Shown: positions 41,483-51,027, numbered from the stretch's first letter. The stretch: DNA of 64,000 nt from Bacteroidaceae bacterium (GCA_017552435.1 JAFZPZ010000127.1:62001-126000), one strand, 5' to 3'. The notes: generated from the letters alone by a model not told the origin. Numbers and translations are program-made.

Positions 41483-42625
41483 ATGAAGATACTGTTAGGC
41501 ACACATTACTTGGCAAAAACCGGCGGAACGGAGAGCTACACTTATGCTCTTGCGATGGAGCTGAAGCGGTTGGGGCACGAGGTGGAGTACTTTGCTATTG
41601 TCAGAGGCAGAACATCATCTTTGCTGGAAGAGAAGGGAGTGCCTTTCATGTCTGCAGACCACTATGACTTGATTCTGGCAAACCATAACACGGTGGTTGA
41701 GAAGCTATGGAGTTATGGCTATATCGTACAGACCTGTCACGGCAATATCGCCCAGTTGGAACAGCCTTCACCCTATGCTGATGCCTATGTCTCTGTCTCA
41801 GAAGAGGTCAGAAATTACCTGCTGAAAAAAGGTTTTTGCTCAAAGGTTGTCATATCGAATGGAATTGATTGCAATCGGTTCTACCCGAAGACTCCTGTGT
41901 CGCAGACTTTGAAAACGGTGCTTTCTCTCTGCCAGTCGGATATTGCCAATGATTTTATCAGGAGATGCTGTGAGCAAGTGGGCATAAAATTTCTCCAGAG
42001 CAACAAGTTCATAGATAATGTATGGTCGATTGAGGAACTCATCAATCAGAGTGACCTCGTGATAGGCTTGGGACGTTCAGCCTATGATGCGATGGCTTGC
42101 GGACGTTGCGTCTTGGTGTATGATTACAGGGAATATATGGGCGAATTCCTTGGCGATGGAATGCTCACCCCAGAGAGCATAGGAAAGAGCATGACTTGTA
42201 ATTGTTCCGGCAGGGCAAACCGCATAAAATATGACGAACAGGCTTTCATCACAGAAATACGGAAGTACAGTCCAGAGTTGGGTGTCTGGGGTCGTGAGTA
42301 CGCCCTCGAACACCTGAACATAGAAGTGTCTGCAAGGAAGTATTTGGACATTTATAAGGGTAAAGTTAACAATCAGGAATACAGCGCATACAAGGCGCGT
42401 ATGAAAAAATTGTTAGAGGATAATTACAAAAAAGCAGAAACTGCCATAGGTGACAAGGAAAAATTGCGAGAACAGCTTTTCAGCATCCAACATCAGATGA
42501 ATACTATGCTGGAATTCTTTTCGGCAAAGAGTCAGAAGCATCTCCGTGCTATACGTATATTAGTATGGTTCTGTGCCGTTCTAATTCTTTTGCTTATAGC
42601 GCTTGTTTTTTATATGTTTTTATAA
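41483..42625 (+). CDS. GT4-like glycosyltransferase with C-terminal membrane anchor
   Basis: This 380-aa protein begins MKILLGTHYLAKTGGTESYT, the usual nucleotide-sugar GT-B opening with a Gly-rich loop. It has VVISNGIDCNRFYPK near residue 133 and a C-terminal Rossmann half containing VIGLGRSAYDAMACGRCVLV near 194, the equivalent of the GT4 E-x7-E region. Residues about 355-380 form a single strongly hydrophobic helix at the extreme C terminus, which is unusual for GT4. A coiled-coil-like stretch precedes it. It likely adds a sugar to core or O-glycan at the inner membrane. Confidence 0.8.
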   Translation: MKILLGTHYLAKTGGTESYTYALAMELKRLGHEVEYFAIVRGRTSSLLEEKGVPFMSADHYDLILANHNTVVEKLWSYGYIVQTCHGNIAQLEQPSPYADAYVSVSEEVRNYLLKKGFCSKVVISNGIDCNRFYPKTPVSQTLKTVLSLCQSDIANDFIRRCCEQVGIKFLQSNKFIDNVWSIEELINQSDLVIGLGRSAYDAMACGRCVLVYDYREYMGEFLGDGMLTPESIGKSMTCNCSGRANRIKYDEQAFITEIRKYSPELGVWGREYALEHLNIEVSARKYLDIYKGKVNNQEYSAYKARMKKLLEDNYKKAETAIGDKEKLREQLFSIQHQMNTMLEFFSAKSQKHLRAIRILVWFCAVLILLLIALVFYMFL

Positions 42626-42645
42626 AAGAAAGTTTTAGGTATAAC

Positions 42646-43551
42646 ATGAAAGTTAGCATTATTACAATTGCGTTTAATAACCTGAAGGGTTTGGAAGAAA
42701 CCTATCGGAGCATCCAGAATCAGACATTTCGTGATTACGAATGGATTGTCGTTGACGGCGGCAGCACGGACGGCACAAAAGAGTTTCTTCAGCAGCACGA
42801 TGCTGAGCTAGCCTGGTGGTGTAGTGAGCCTGACAAAGGCGTCTATAATGCGCAGAACAAAGGCACGGAACATGCAAAAGGAGAGTACAGCATTTATATG
42901 AATTCGGGCGATTCGTTCTATGCTGATGATGTGCTGGAGAAAGTATTCGAAAGACAGAGTGATGCTGACATAATATATGGCAATTGGATGTTAGTCTTCG
43001 AGGATGGAAAAACCAGGCTTGGAGTTGCTCCGGAAGCTGCTGATTTGGCGTACTTCTATGATGATAACATGTGCCACCAATCTATGCTGATAAAAACAAA
43101 TGCAGTACTCAACCGTCCCTACGATGAGAGTTTTCGTATCTATGCGGACTGGGATGAATGGCTTGCTTTGTATATGCAAGGCAAGAAGTTTGAGCGAATA
43201 GACCTGACCATCTGCAATTTCATGGTCGGAGGCATCAGTACAGGCGATAATGCATCAGAAAAATTGAAGCAGGAGCGTAAGGCTGAGATAGGCCGCATCA
43301 AAGATAGATACTACAGCGAGACTTTGCAGAAGACCATGAATAGGGTAGTCCCGATTGCGCGGGAGTATAGTGCCTTGAAGAGTTGGATGGGGAACGATAG
43401 CACATCGTCAATCAGTGAAGCTTTCTATGAGCGGGAGTTCCTTATAAAAAAGCGCAGGAAGCACAACAAAATAATTAGAAGTCTCATATATGTCAGCATC
43501 TTGTTGTTTATTACAAACATCTTGACACTATTCTGGTTTTTGTGTAAATAA
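42646..43551 (+). CDS. GT2 glycosyltransferase with C-terminal membrane anchor
   Basis: This 301-aa GT-A enzyme has the N-terminal MKVSIITIAFNNLKGLEETY, the nucleotide-binding WIVVDGGSTDGT and a DXD-like region MNSGDSFYADD. HQSMLIKTNAVLNRPYDESF and IYADWDEWL follow. The last about 25 residues form one hydrophobic helix. It is a clear paralogue of the minus-strand gene at 46287 (shared EWIVVDGGSTDG and AWWCSE segments). The ATG at 42646 is favoured because the earlier in-frame start would overlap the upstream anchor-coding region. Confidence 0.85.
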   Translation: MKVSIITIAFNNLKGLEETYRSIQNQTFRDYEWIVVDGGSTDGTKEFLQQHDAELAWWCSEPDKGVYNAQNKGTEHAKGEYSIYMNSGDSFYADDVLEKVFERQSDADIIYGNWMLVFEDGKTRLGVAPEAADLAYFYDDNMCHQSMLIKTNAVLNRPYDESFRIYADWDEWLALYMQGKKFERIDLTICNFMVGGISTGDNASEKLKQERKAEIGRIKDRYYSETLQKTMNRVVPIAREYSALKSWMGNDSTSSISEAFYEREFLIKKRRKHNKIIRSLIYVSILLFITNILTLFWFLCK

Positions 43552-43575
43552 GGAGAAAGTAGTAAATGAATAAGC

Positions 43576-44553
43576 ATGTCGCGTATTCCATCCATAGAAA
43601 AGTTTGCCGGACATCTCATCACCAAGTCCCCATCAGTAAGACCGATGTTTGGAGATGATATTGAGATTTCTGTTGTAACGGTATGCTTCAACCCTCTCAA
43701 GGCTGGGCGCAGGGAAGTGTTCTTGAAAAATCTGGATTCGGTGCAGGCACAGGAAGGAGTCCGTTTGGAGCATCTCATTGTTGATGGTGATTCCCAGGAT
43801 GGCACTCTCGATTGGTTGAAAGGATACAACAATACCCACTATGATATCCGTATTTTGAGCAAAGCTGATACAGGCATTTATGAAGCTATGAACAGGGCAA
43901 TAGCACTGGCACGAGGCAAATATATAATATATCTTAATTCTGATGACTATTTTCATGATACTCGTGGTATGGCTTTCTCTATTGATAGAATAGAAAATCT
44001 GAAATGTGACTTCACCTTTGCTCCTGTTCGTTTCAGCGATCCTTCTGTCCGCCATAACCCGCAACTTGATCCGCAACGACGCCTTTATCGCTTCATCATC
44101 AGTTGGTGCTTCTCGCATCAGACTATGCTAACCTCGCGTTCATTGCTACAGAAAATCGACGGCTTCGACACATCGTACCATTCTGCTGCGGACTATGACC
44201 TGTTGTTGCGCATGATAGAGGCTGGAGCTAAAGGATGTTTCGTCCCTCTTACCTTCACGACATTCAGTACAGGAGGCTTTTCGGAAGAGAACTACGATGC
44301 GTCCGTCTTGGAATGCATTCTCTGCCTGCAGAACTTTTTCAAAGACTTCTATTCTGTCGAAATGAGTCATCAAGAGGTTGAGTACATCTTCAAACGTCGT
44401 ATCTATCCTAGTAAATACATGTATATATACAAGCATTCGCAGAAACTTATCAGGGAGCGATTTATCGGCATACCAAAGGGACCAATAGTTTGGTTTTCAA
44501 GGTGGTTCAATTATATAAAATATTATCTAAAATGTCGCAATTCAAGCATATAG
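43576..44553 (+). CDS. GT2 glycosyltransferase
   Basis: This 325-aa GT-A protein has EISVVTVCFNPLKAGRREVF near residue 30, HLIVDGDSQDGT near 66, and YLNSDDYFHDT as the DXD-containing segment near 118. FSHQTMLTSRSLLQKIDGFD near 178 matches the acceptor region of GT2 enzymes acting on capsule or lipopolysaccharide. Unlike its neighbours it has no obvious C-terminal anchor but ends in a basic helix. The next gene starts inside its last codons. Confidence 0.85.
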   Translation: MSRIPSIEKFAGHLITKSPSVRPMFGDDIEISVVTVCFNPLKAGRREVFLKNLDSVQAQEGVRLEHLIVDGDSQDGTLDWLKGYNNTHYDIRILSKADTGIYEAMNRAIALARGKYIIYLNSDDYFHDTRGMAFSIDRIENLKCDFTFAPVRFSDPSVRHNPQLDPQRRLYRFIISWCFSHQTMLTSRSLLQKIDGFDTSYHSAADYDLLLRMIEAGAKGCFVPLTFTTFSTGGFSEENYDASVLECILCLQNFFKDFYSVEMSHQEVEYIFKRRIYPSKYMYIYKHSQKLIRERFIGIPKGPIVWFSRWFNYIKYYLKCRNSSI

Positions 44554-45377
44554 CAGCACTCACAATGGCCCGTAACGATGACTTCTTCCTTTGCAAATGG
44601 GTGGAGTATTACGGACGTGAATTGGGCAAAGAGAACCTATTTATCTACTATGACGGGGAAGATCAATCCATTGGAAACTTCTGTCAAGGTACAAATGCCT
44701 TTGTGCATTCCAAGATTGGCACGCAGGTGGTGACTGCCGAGAAGGAGCGCTTGAAATTCCTTTCGGAGAAAGCGGCAGAACTTTTCGTGAAAGGATACGA
44801 TTTGGTAATAGGCGTTGATGCTGATGAGTACATAGTAGTAGATCCTAAGCTAGGTGTCGGACTCAAAGAATTCTTGTCGCGTCAAAACATAGATGTCTGT
44901 CTTTCTTCTCTCGGACTTGACTTTGGTCAAAAATTAGGAGAAGAGAGTGACCTTTCTTTAGAAGAAGGGTTCCTTAGTCAGAGACATTACGCACAGATCG
45001 GCACACGCTATACGAAACCGTCGATTATTGCCCAGCCTTGTCGTTGGGGTAGTGGCTTTCATCGTGTCAAGGGGCATAACTTTCACATCGCACAAGATTT
45101 ATATCTCCTGCATTTTGGCTATGCCGACAGAAAGATTTTGGAAGACAGGTTGGGTGATGCGGATCGTGTGGCACAGGGATGGGAAAAACATATTTACAAG
45201 CGAAGTCGTACCATTAAGTATGCGACGGAGGAGAAAGCACGTGACTTCGACCGTTGGACACGTTTTGCACGTATCTGCCAGACATGGTGCCGACCGCCTT
45301 ACGCTTGGAACAAACCGGCAATGTTTGAGCTGAGGATCATGGTTCGGATTCCAGAAAGGTTCAAGAAAATATTGTAA
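44532..45377 (+). CDS. Glycosyltransferase family 2-like (Glyco_tranf_2_4) protein
   Basis: This 281-aa protein begins MSQFKHIAALTMARNDDFFL, then KWVEYYGRELGKENLFIYYD and LVIGVDADEYIVVD, the pattern of GT92/Glyco_tranf_2_4 proteins with DADE as the metal-binding motif. WGSGFHRVKGHNF and LLHFGYADRKILEDRL follow. The ATG at 44532 overlaps the upstream gene by 22 bp. An ATG at 44490 is possible but would add residues not typical of the family. It is probably a cytoplasmic-face sugar transferase for the same glycan as its neighbours. Confidence 0.75.
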   Translation: MSQFKHIAALTMARNDDFFLCKWVEYYGRELGKENLFIYYDGEDQSIGNFCQGTNAFVHSKIGTQVVTAEKERLKFLSEKAAELFVKGYDLVIGVDADEYIVVDPKLGVGLKEFLSRQNIDVCLSSLGLDFGQKLGEESDLSLEEGFLSQRHYAQIGTRYTKPSIIAQPCRWGSGFHRVKGHNFHIAQDLYLLHFGYADRKILEDRLGDADRVAQGWEKHIYKRSRTIKYATEEKARDFDRWTRFARICQTWCRPPYAWNKPAMFELRIMVRIPERFKKIL

Positions 45378-46261
45378 TGAATTATATTTGTTATAAACTG
45401 AAGAAAGTATTCCTTAACCGCATATTCGTTCCGTTCTGGAAAAGTAAGAAACAGCGTTGGGTTAGGCGAAATCGGATAATCGCAGAATTAAGCGAGCAGT
45501 ATCTTCTGAAAATGCCTGTTGTTGTGCCGGAGAATTGTATTCCCGAACGATTACCCAAGGAGTATATTTTTTCGATATGGTTGCAAGGAGAAGATAGAGC
45601 TCCAAAAATTGTAAAGTCTTGCTGGGAAAGTATTCGTCGACATAGTGAAAAGGAGTTGGTAGTTTTGGATGCAGACAGTATCAACCAATGGATAGACCTT
45701 CCTGAAGACTTTCTGAACAGATGGCGGTCCGGTAAAATAAAAGCTTGCCATGTGGCCGACCTCTGCCGTGTAGAATTGTTGTGGAAGTATGGGGGCTATT
45801 GGATGGATGCTACTGACTACATGTGCCATCCGATACCGGAGTTCATTGACAGAGAGCCATTCTTCATGTATATGAGTGATGAAGGATGGAATTTCTTTAT
45901 CCAAAACTGTTTCATTCGTTCCTATGCACACCATCCTATCATGGGTGCATGGCGAGAGATAATCCGTGCTTATTGGAAACAGCATAGTCGGGCATTTGAC
46001 TATTTCTTGCCTCATCGACTATTCCGTCATATGGTGTTAAGAGATGCCCGTATATCGGAAATGTTCAGTAAAATGCCCCAGATTTGTCATGACTGCACAC
46101 ATTTCCTCTGGTGGAATTACCGGGACAAACCTTTTGACGAAAGAATTTTTCGGGAAATTACATCGGAGGGTGCGTTCCAAAAACTGGAATACAATTCTTT
46201 GTCTGCCAGAAAGCCACGTCCTGGAACATTTGCCGATTATGTCGTAAATGGCAGGGTATGA
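45377..46261 (+). CDS. Capsular polysaccharide synthesis (GT32-like) protein
   Basis: This 294-aa protein has YIFSIWLQGEDRAPKIVKSC near residue 63, HVADLCRVELLWKYGGYWMD near 125 (the conserved DXD follows as MDATD) and NCFIRSYAHHPIMGAW near 178, matching Caps_synth/GT32 transferases. Its start codon shares one base with the previous stop (TAATG). It ends the plus-strand glycan run; the opposing GT2 gene ends 25 bp away without an evident terminator between them. Confidence 0.82.
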   Translation: MNYICYKLKKVFLNRIFVPFWKSKKQRWVRRNRIIAELSEQYLLKMPVVVPENCIPERLPKEYIFSIWLQGEDRAPKIVKSCWESIRRHSEKELVVLDADSINQWIDLPEDFLNRWRSGKIKACHVADLCRVELLWKYGGYWMDATDYMCHPIPEFIDREPFFMYMSDEGWNFFIQNCFIRSYAHHPIMGAWREIIRAYWKQHSRAFDYFLPHRLFRHMVLRDARISEMFSKMPQICHDCTHFLWWNYRDKPFDERIFREITSEGAFQKLEYNSLSARKPRPGTFADYVVNGRV

Positions 46262-46286
46262 AGATTAACTTACGGCCTGAAGTGTG

Positions 46287-47090
46287 CTATAAAAGGATTA
46301 GTGCAGCAATCCAAATGATAAGAATAATTATTATCAATAAGAGAATTGAACTTAGCCATACAAGTCTCCGTATTGTTGTCAACCGTTTGGCAACTTTTCC
46401 TGTCAGGACAGAAAATACCTCTGCTAAGTCGGCAGGATAGAATTCTCTGAGTATGCGTTCCTGTTCCTGTCTTTTTTCTTTTATTGAACGATAGCTGAAA
46501 CCACCAAGTACGAAATGACAAATGGTCACAGGGATGTGTTGGAAGGTGCAACCTTGTTTGCTCAACTCTAGCCATTTTGCCCAGTCTGCGCAGATGTGGT
46601 AGCTTTCATCGTATGGGCTTTGTTTCAGCAGATTAGTGCGAATGAATGCGGTTTGGTGACAGAGGGGACGAGTCGCAAAGTAATAGTAATTCACCTTTTC
46701 GGGAGAATGGCACTTCTTATTTGGGCGTTTAGGAAGTGCTTCTGTCCAGTCGCCATAGATGACATCGGCATCAAACTCCGTGCTGAACACTTCCTTTAGA
46801 GTGTCAGGTGCATACAGTGTGTCACCTGAATTGAGGAATAGCAGGTATTCGCCTTGGGCATGTTCAATGCCTTTGTTCATGGCGTTGTAAATGCCGCTGT
46901 CCTGCTCCGAGCACCACCATGCCATCTCTTCCTGATGTTCTTGAATGAAGTCCTTTCCTCCATCAGTGCTTCCTCCGTCAACGACAATCCATTCGAAGTC
47001 TCGAAATGCCTGTGAATGAATGCTGTCGCGAGTCCGACGCAAATCTGCAAGATTGTTGTAGGTGACGGTTATGATGCTGAGTTTCTTCAT
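46287..47090 (-). CDS. GT2 glycosyltransferase with C-terminal membrane anchor
   Basis: This 267-aa GT-A enzyme begins MKKLSIITVTYNNLADLRRT and has WIVVDGGSTDGGKDF, FLNSGDTLYAPDT and CHQTAFIRTNLLKQSPYDES. The final about 28 residues are almost purely Ile/Leu/Val and form a membrane helix. It is closely related to the plus-strand protein at 42646. It starts within the stop of the upstream gene (ATGA overlap) and is the last gene of the minus-strand operon. Confidence 0.85.
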   Translation of the reverse strand: MKKLSIITVTYNNLADLRRTRDSIHSQAFRDFEWIVVDGGSTDGGKDFIQEHQEEMAWWCSEQDSGIYNAMNKGIEHAQGEYLLFLNSGDTLYAPDTLKEVFSTEFDADVIYGDWTEALPKRPNKKCHSPEKVNYYYFATRPLCHQTAFIRTNLLKQSPYDESYHICADWAKWLELSKQGCTFQHIPVTICHFVLGGFSYRSIKEKRQEQERILREFYPADLAEVFSVLTGKVAKRLTTIRRLVWLSSILLLIIIILIIWIAALILL

Positions 47091-47950
47091 GCCTGATGCT
47101 GTTTCTTTTCTAAATATTTATTATATGGTTTTCTGAAGTTTGCGTTCCAAGCATTGCGTTGTTTCGGGGTTGCTTTTTCGAATAACTCGTCGGTTTGCTT
47201 CAAGATGACTTTGAGGCTGCGGATGTGCTCTTCTATGCCTGCGGACATGATGAAGCTGTCAGGATTGGGATAATAGTAGTAGAGGGGTAATTTTGTGATA
47301 GTAGTTCGTTTAACATTCAGTAGAATTTCTCCCCACCAGGGCACATCCTCGTACTTTACTCCTTCCGCGAACCTGGCTTTCCTTGCAAGGTCTGTTTTCA
47401 GTAGGCATCGCCAGGCTTGGCAGTGCTTGACCTTCCACTTTCTGTTAATACCCTGTGGATAAGTACTTTCTGTAGCATGCTCGAAAATGTTTTCGGTAAC
47501 GAAATAACTGTAGTTCTTATAGTGTTTGGAGCGGGGCTTAGTGTTGCCGAGGTGAAGTCTGTGCCGCCATTTGTTGAGGGTACGGTAGAAATGGTCGTAT
47601 GTAAAAGTAACCATATCGGAATTGTCCCGCAGAGACGCATTAACGCAGATTTCCATTGCCTGCGGATGAAACATGTCGTCCGGGTCGAGATACATGACGT
47701 AGTCACCGCTGACTATCTTCAATGCATTGTTTCGAGCAACAGCCTGCCCCTGATTTTCCTGTGTGATGAGAATGAATCTTTTGTCTCTTTCTAGATATTG
47801 TTGAGCAATGGATACGCTATGGTCTGTGCTTCCATCATCCACCATTATAGCTTCCCAGTCCTGATGGGATTGAACTAGGAGACTATCCAAAGCACGGCAG
47901 AGAAACTTCTCTACGTTGAAAATTGGGATGATGACCGAGACTTTATTCAT
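47087..47950 (-). CDS. GT2 glycosyltransferase
   Basis: This 287-aa protein has VSVIIPIFNVEKFLCRALDS, MVDDGSTDHSVSIAQQYLER, MYLDPDDMFHP (DXD region) and DVPWWGEILLNVKRTT near residue 214. It is a tandem paralogue of the next upstream gene (47958), sharing the same order of motifs and C-terminal layout. WKVKHCQAWRCLLKTDLARK matches WAVKHCQVWRCMYKTYAVRD of that paralogue. It is probably a lipopolysaccharide core or O-unit sugar transferase. Confidence 0.85.
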   Translation of the reverse strand: MNKVSVIIPIFNVEKFLCRALDSLLVQSHQDWEAIMVDDGSTDHSVSIAQQYLERDKRFILITQENQGQAVARNNALKIVSGDYVMYLDPDDMFHPQAMEICVNASLRDNSDMVTFTYDHFYRTLNKWRHRLHLGNTKPRSKHYKNYSYFVTENIFEHATESTYPQGINRKWKVKHCQAWRCLLKTDLARKARFAEGVKYEDVPWWGEILLNVKRTTITKLPLYYYYPNPDSFIMSAGIEEHIRSLKVILKQTDELFEKATPKQRNAWNANFRKPYNKYLEKKQHQA

Positions 47951-47957
47951 GTTATTT

Positions 47958-48818
47958 CTACTGCTTGAGTCCCTGTTTTTGTTTGAGTTTTTGTTCGAAG
48001 GGTGCTAGGAAGTTGCGCTCCCATGTCTGCCGTTTGGCCTCTGGCGCAGCAGCATAGATGCGTTTGCTTGCCTCGATGCCTTGTCTTAGGCTTTCTATCT
48101 TATGCGTTTGGTCTGCAGAAAGGAGATAGCTTTGCGGATTAGGGTAGTAGAAGTACAAGGGGAGATTCAAGATAGTACACCGTTTAATGCGGAGCAGTAT
48201 TTCGCTCCACCAAGGGAAGTCTTCGTAATTGATGCCTTTGATGAATTTGATGTCACGTACGGCATATGTCTTATACATACAGCGCCACACCTGGCAGTGT
48301 TTCACAGCCCAGCGTCTATCGATGTCTTTCGGACGGGAATACTCGGTAGCGTATGCAAAAATATTGTCAGTGACTATATATGGGGGCTTTTTGTAGAACT
48401 TGAAGTGCGGTGTAGAGTCACCGAGGTACAGGAAATGCCTAATGAAATTCTGTGTGCGATATCGGCGGTCGTAAGTGAAACATACAAGGTCCGAGTTGTC
48501 CCTGAGCATTGCTTCCAGACAGAGTTCCATCAGTTGCGGATGCATGAAATCATCAGAATCGAGGAAAAGTAAATACTCTCCGCTGGTATGTTGTAGACCG
48601 GCATTGCGTGCATCGGAGAGTCCACCGTTTGCCTTGTGTATAACCCTGAAGCGGTGGTCGCGTGCAGCATATTCTTCTGCGATATTACCGCTACTGTCTG
48701 TACTGCCATCATCCACGAGGATAGCTTCCCACTCCTTGTGCGTTTGGCTGAGCAGACTGTCCAGTGCCCTGCGAAGGAAATTCTCGACATTGTATAAAGG
48801 TACGATGACGGAAATCAT
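47958..48818 (-). CDS. GT2 glycosyltransferase
   Basis: This 286-aa GT-A enzyme begins MISVIVPLYNVENFLRRALD and has LVDDGSTDSSGNIAEEYAAR and LFLDSDDFMHPQ. It is a paralogue of the downstream gene at 47087. It overlaps the upstream acyltransferase gene by four bases (ATGA), tying sugar transfer to lipid A acylation in one operon. Confidence 0.86.
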   Translation of the reverse strand: MISVIVPLYNVENFLRRALDSLLSQTHKEWEAILVDDGSTDSSGNIAEEYAARDHRFRVIHKANGGLSDARNAGLQHTSGEYLLFLDSDDFMHPQLMELCLEAMLRDNSDLVCFTYDRRYRTQNFIRHFLYLGDSTPHFKFYKKPPYIVTDNIFAYATEYSRPKDIDRRWAVKHCQVWRCMYKTYAVRDIKFIKGINYEDFPWWSEILLRIKRCTILNLPLYFYYPNPQSYLLSADQTHKIESLRQGIEASKRIYAAAPEAKRQTWERNFLAPFEQKLKQKQGLKQ

Positions 48819-49756
48819 GGAGTTTTAGCCTTTTTTAATCCTTCAAATTGATCTTTCAGACGGTCTTTTAGCGCTCTACTTAGTTCCCATTTCTGCCATC
48901 TGTTGTGTGACCAAAGCCAGAGCTCGGGCTGTCGGCGTATGGTCTGTTCCAGCAGGCGCCAAAAGGTCCGAGAAAGCGGGTAGGCGCTGAGGCTTTCCTC
49001 TTCGTTGGGTTTCATTTCCAGAAAAGTGAGTCTATAGTGTCCTCGCGAGGTCCTTTCCACATCCAGATAAACGGGTTCTGCCCCTATCTTATGGGCAATT
49101 TCTTCTGCTCCAGGTGCATACCATGTTTGCTGGTTCAGGAACATGACGCAATCTTTTACTTTTGTATCCGGGCGCTGGTCCTGGATGAAGCCGCACAAGA
49201 AAGGTTCGTCTTCAGCTTTCCATTTTAGTAGGGTTCGCACAGTTTGCGTCATTTCTATTTGTTCTGTATTCCAGCGACAGCGTATTTCGTACATCAGCGA
49301 GGCAAAGTATCGGTTTTCGATATGCTTGTATATCTCTCCACTCTTCTTGGGAACTTTGTATCGTACGCTTACTTCCTGATACCATTCCCAGCAACCTAGA
49401 TGTCCGAGGAGCATGAAGATGTTTTTGCCCTCTGATGCAAGTCGTTCTGGCAGTTCGCAGTTTCGGACTTCTATACGCCGCAGCATTTCTTCGTCGGAGA
49501 TGTTCAGGCATTTGAAAGCCTCGATAAAGACATCGCACAGGTTGTGGTAGAATTTTTTCTCTATGCGGACGATTTCCTTTACGTCTTTTTCGGGAAAAGA
49601 ACTGTGAAGGTTTTCGCGAACCAAACGTCTTCTATACCTTATTAGATAGTATATAACGGGAAAGGCAATGTCACTGAACAAGTACAGAACGCTCAAAGGA
49701 AGTCCTGCTAAAATCCGCATGAGACGGTGTTTCTTTTTCGTTTCGTTCTTGTTCAT
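48815..49756 (-). CDS. LpxL/HtrB-like lysophospholipid (lipid A) acyltransferase
   Basis: This 313-aa membrane-associated acyltransferase has an N-terminal hydrophobic segment (about 12-40), ENLHSSFPEKDVKEI, and the catalytic HLGCWEW near residue 118, which is the H-x4-E/D motif of the LpxL family. FLCGFIQDQRPD and LWLWSHNRWQK near 283 are other conserved blocks. It adds a secondary acyl chain to lipid A, or a similar step. It overlaps the U32 gene upstream and the GT2 gene downstream by four bases each. Confidence 0.88.
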   Translation of the reverse strand: MNKNETKKKHRLMRILAGLPLSVLYLFSDIAFPVIYYLIRYRRRLVRENLHSSFPEKDVKEIVRIEKKFYHNLCDVFIEAFKCLNISDEEMLRRIEVRNCELPERLASEGKNIFMLLGHLGCWEWYQEVSVRYKVPKKSGEIYKHIENRYFASLMYEIRCRWNTEQIEMTQTVRTLLKWKAEDEPFLCGFIQDQRPDTKVKDCVMFLNQQTWYAPGAEEIAHKIGAEPVYLDVERTSRGHYRLTFLEMKPNEEESLSAYPLSRTFWRLLEQTIRRQPELWLWSHNRWQKWELSRALKDRLKDQFEGLKKAKTP

Positions 49757-51009
49757 TGTTGTTCAGTATTGCGGAGGATGAATAGTTTATCGTTATGGCG
49801 AACCTTGGTGGTGAGCGGGATGCTGATGTGCCAACCCTGGTGAGCTTTTTCTACAGGTTTGAGGTCGTATCGTATCTCGCTGACTGTGGCACGAAGGGCT
49901 CCTGTGGTAGGACCTGTAACAAGAATTTCATCGCCAACGTTCATATCGCAGGCTTCTATTTTGAATTCTGCTACTTGCAGCTTTGAGTAGTATCGTATGG
50001 CTCGTCCGCAATAGACCTTCCGCTCCGTAGCTTTCGAACCGTGACAGTCATTCCATTCCATCATGGTTTTACCCAGATAATAGCCGTCCCAGAAACCTCG
50101 ATTGAAGACACGTGCTAGTCGTTCGTCCCATTCGTCAAGCCGAGAGAGAAAAACCTCCTTGCCCTGATTGGGTGCGGTGAGTGTGTCGATAGCCTCCCGG
50201 TAGCAACGTACTACGGTATCCACGTATTCCGGCCCACGTGCACGACCCTCTATCTTGAAAACACGTACTCCAGCATCAAGCATCTTGTCAAGGAAACGGA
50301 TGGTCTTCAGATCACGGGGAGACATGATATATTTGTTTTCAATGTCAAGTTCAGTGCCCGTCTCAACATCCTGCACAGTGTAACGACGACGACAAAGTTG
50401 CATACACTCGCCTCGGTTAGCGGAACGTCCCCAGTTACTTTGACTCAAGTAGCATTTGCCGCTGATAGCCATACAAAGTGCTCCGTGACAGAACATCTCG
50501 ATACGAACCTGTTTGCCAGAAGGGCCGCAGATGTTATATTTTTCGATGAAATGATGGATTTCTGCAACTTGCTCCATATTCAATTCGCGTGCAAGGACAA
50601 CAACATCAGCATACTGTGCATAGAAACGCAGAGCTTCAATGTTGCTGATATTCAGTTGTGTACTCAAGTGCACTTCCTGTTCTATCTGTCGGCAGTAGAG
50701 CATTACCGCCACGTCGCTCGCTATAACGGCACTGATGCCTGCGGCTTTGGCTGCATCGAGGATAGTGCGCATCAACTCGAGGTCCTCGCCATAGATGATG
50801 GTGTTGACCGTTAAGTAGCTCTTGATGCCGAAACGTCGTGTCTCTTCGGCAATACGCCTGAGATCATCGATGGAGAACGTGTTGGCGGAGTGTGCTCGCA
50901 TGTTCAGGTTCTCAATACCAAAGTAGATGCTGTTCGCTCCGGCACGAATGGCAGCAGCCAGGCACTCAGGCGAACCCACAGGGGCCATTATCTCTAACTC
51001 ATAATTCAT
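49753..51009 (-). CDS. Peptidase U32 family protein
   Basis: This 418-aa protein has APVGSPECLAAAIRAGANSI at the N terminus, VIASDVAVMLYCRQIEQEVH and the family cysteine block GRSANRGECMQLCRRRY near residue 195, followed by YIMSPRDLKTIRFLDKML. U32 proteins are annotated as collagenases, but many (TrhP, UbiU/V, RlhA) act in RNA or quinone hydroxylation with an Fe-S cluster; this one could be TrhP-like. The start could be 51009 or the internal ATG at 50988. The -7 element at 51020-51027 leaves very little leader for 51009, and the first codons are heptamer repeat. Confidence 0.85.
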   Translation of the reverse strand: MNYELEIMAPVGSPECLAAAIRAGANSIYFGIENLNMRAHSANTFSIDDLRRIAEETRRFGIKSYLTVNTIIYGEDLELMRTILDAAKAAGISAVIASDVAVMLYCRQIEQEVHLSTQLNISNIEALRFYAQYADVVVLARELNMEQVAEIHHFIEKYNICGPSGKQVRIEMFCHGALCMAISGKCYLSQSNWGRSANRGECMQLCRRRYTVQDVETGTELDIENKYIMSPRDLKTIRFLDKMLDAGVRVFKIEGRARGPEYVDTVVRCYREAIDTLTAPNQGKEVFLSRLDEWDERLARVFNRGFWDGYYLGKTMMEWNDCHGSKATERKVYCGRAIRYYSKLQVAEFKIEACDMNVGDEILVTGPTTGALRATVSEIRYDLKPVEKAHQGWHISIPLTTKVRHNDKLFILRNTEQQ

Positions 51010-51019
51010 AATTCAACTG

Positions 51020-51027
51020 CAAAGTTA
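51020..51027 (-). promoter_or_regulatory. -7 element TAACTTTG for the U32-acyltransferase-GT operon
   Basis: The minus strand reads TAACTTTG, a full consensus match, 11 bp before the first ATG of the U32 gene. Confidence 0.6.

Noticed and set aside
46258..46440. 60-codon plus-strand frame after the capsular synthesis gene
   Set aside because: It lies antisense to the 3' end of the GT2 gene at 46287-47090 and has no family features.
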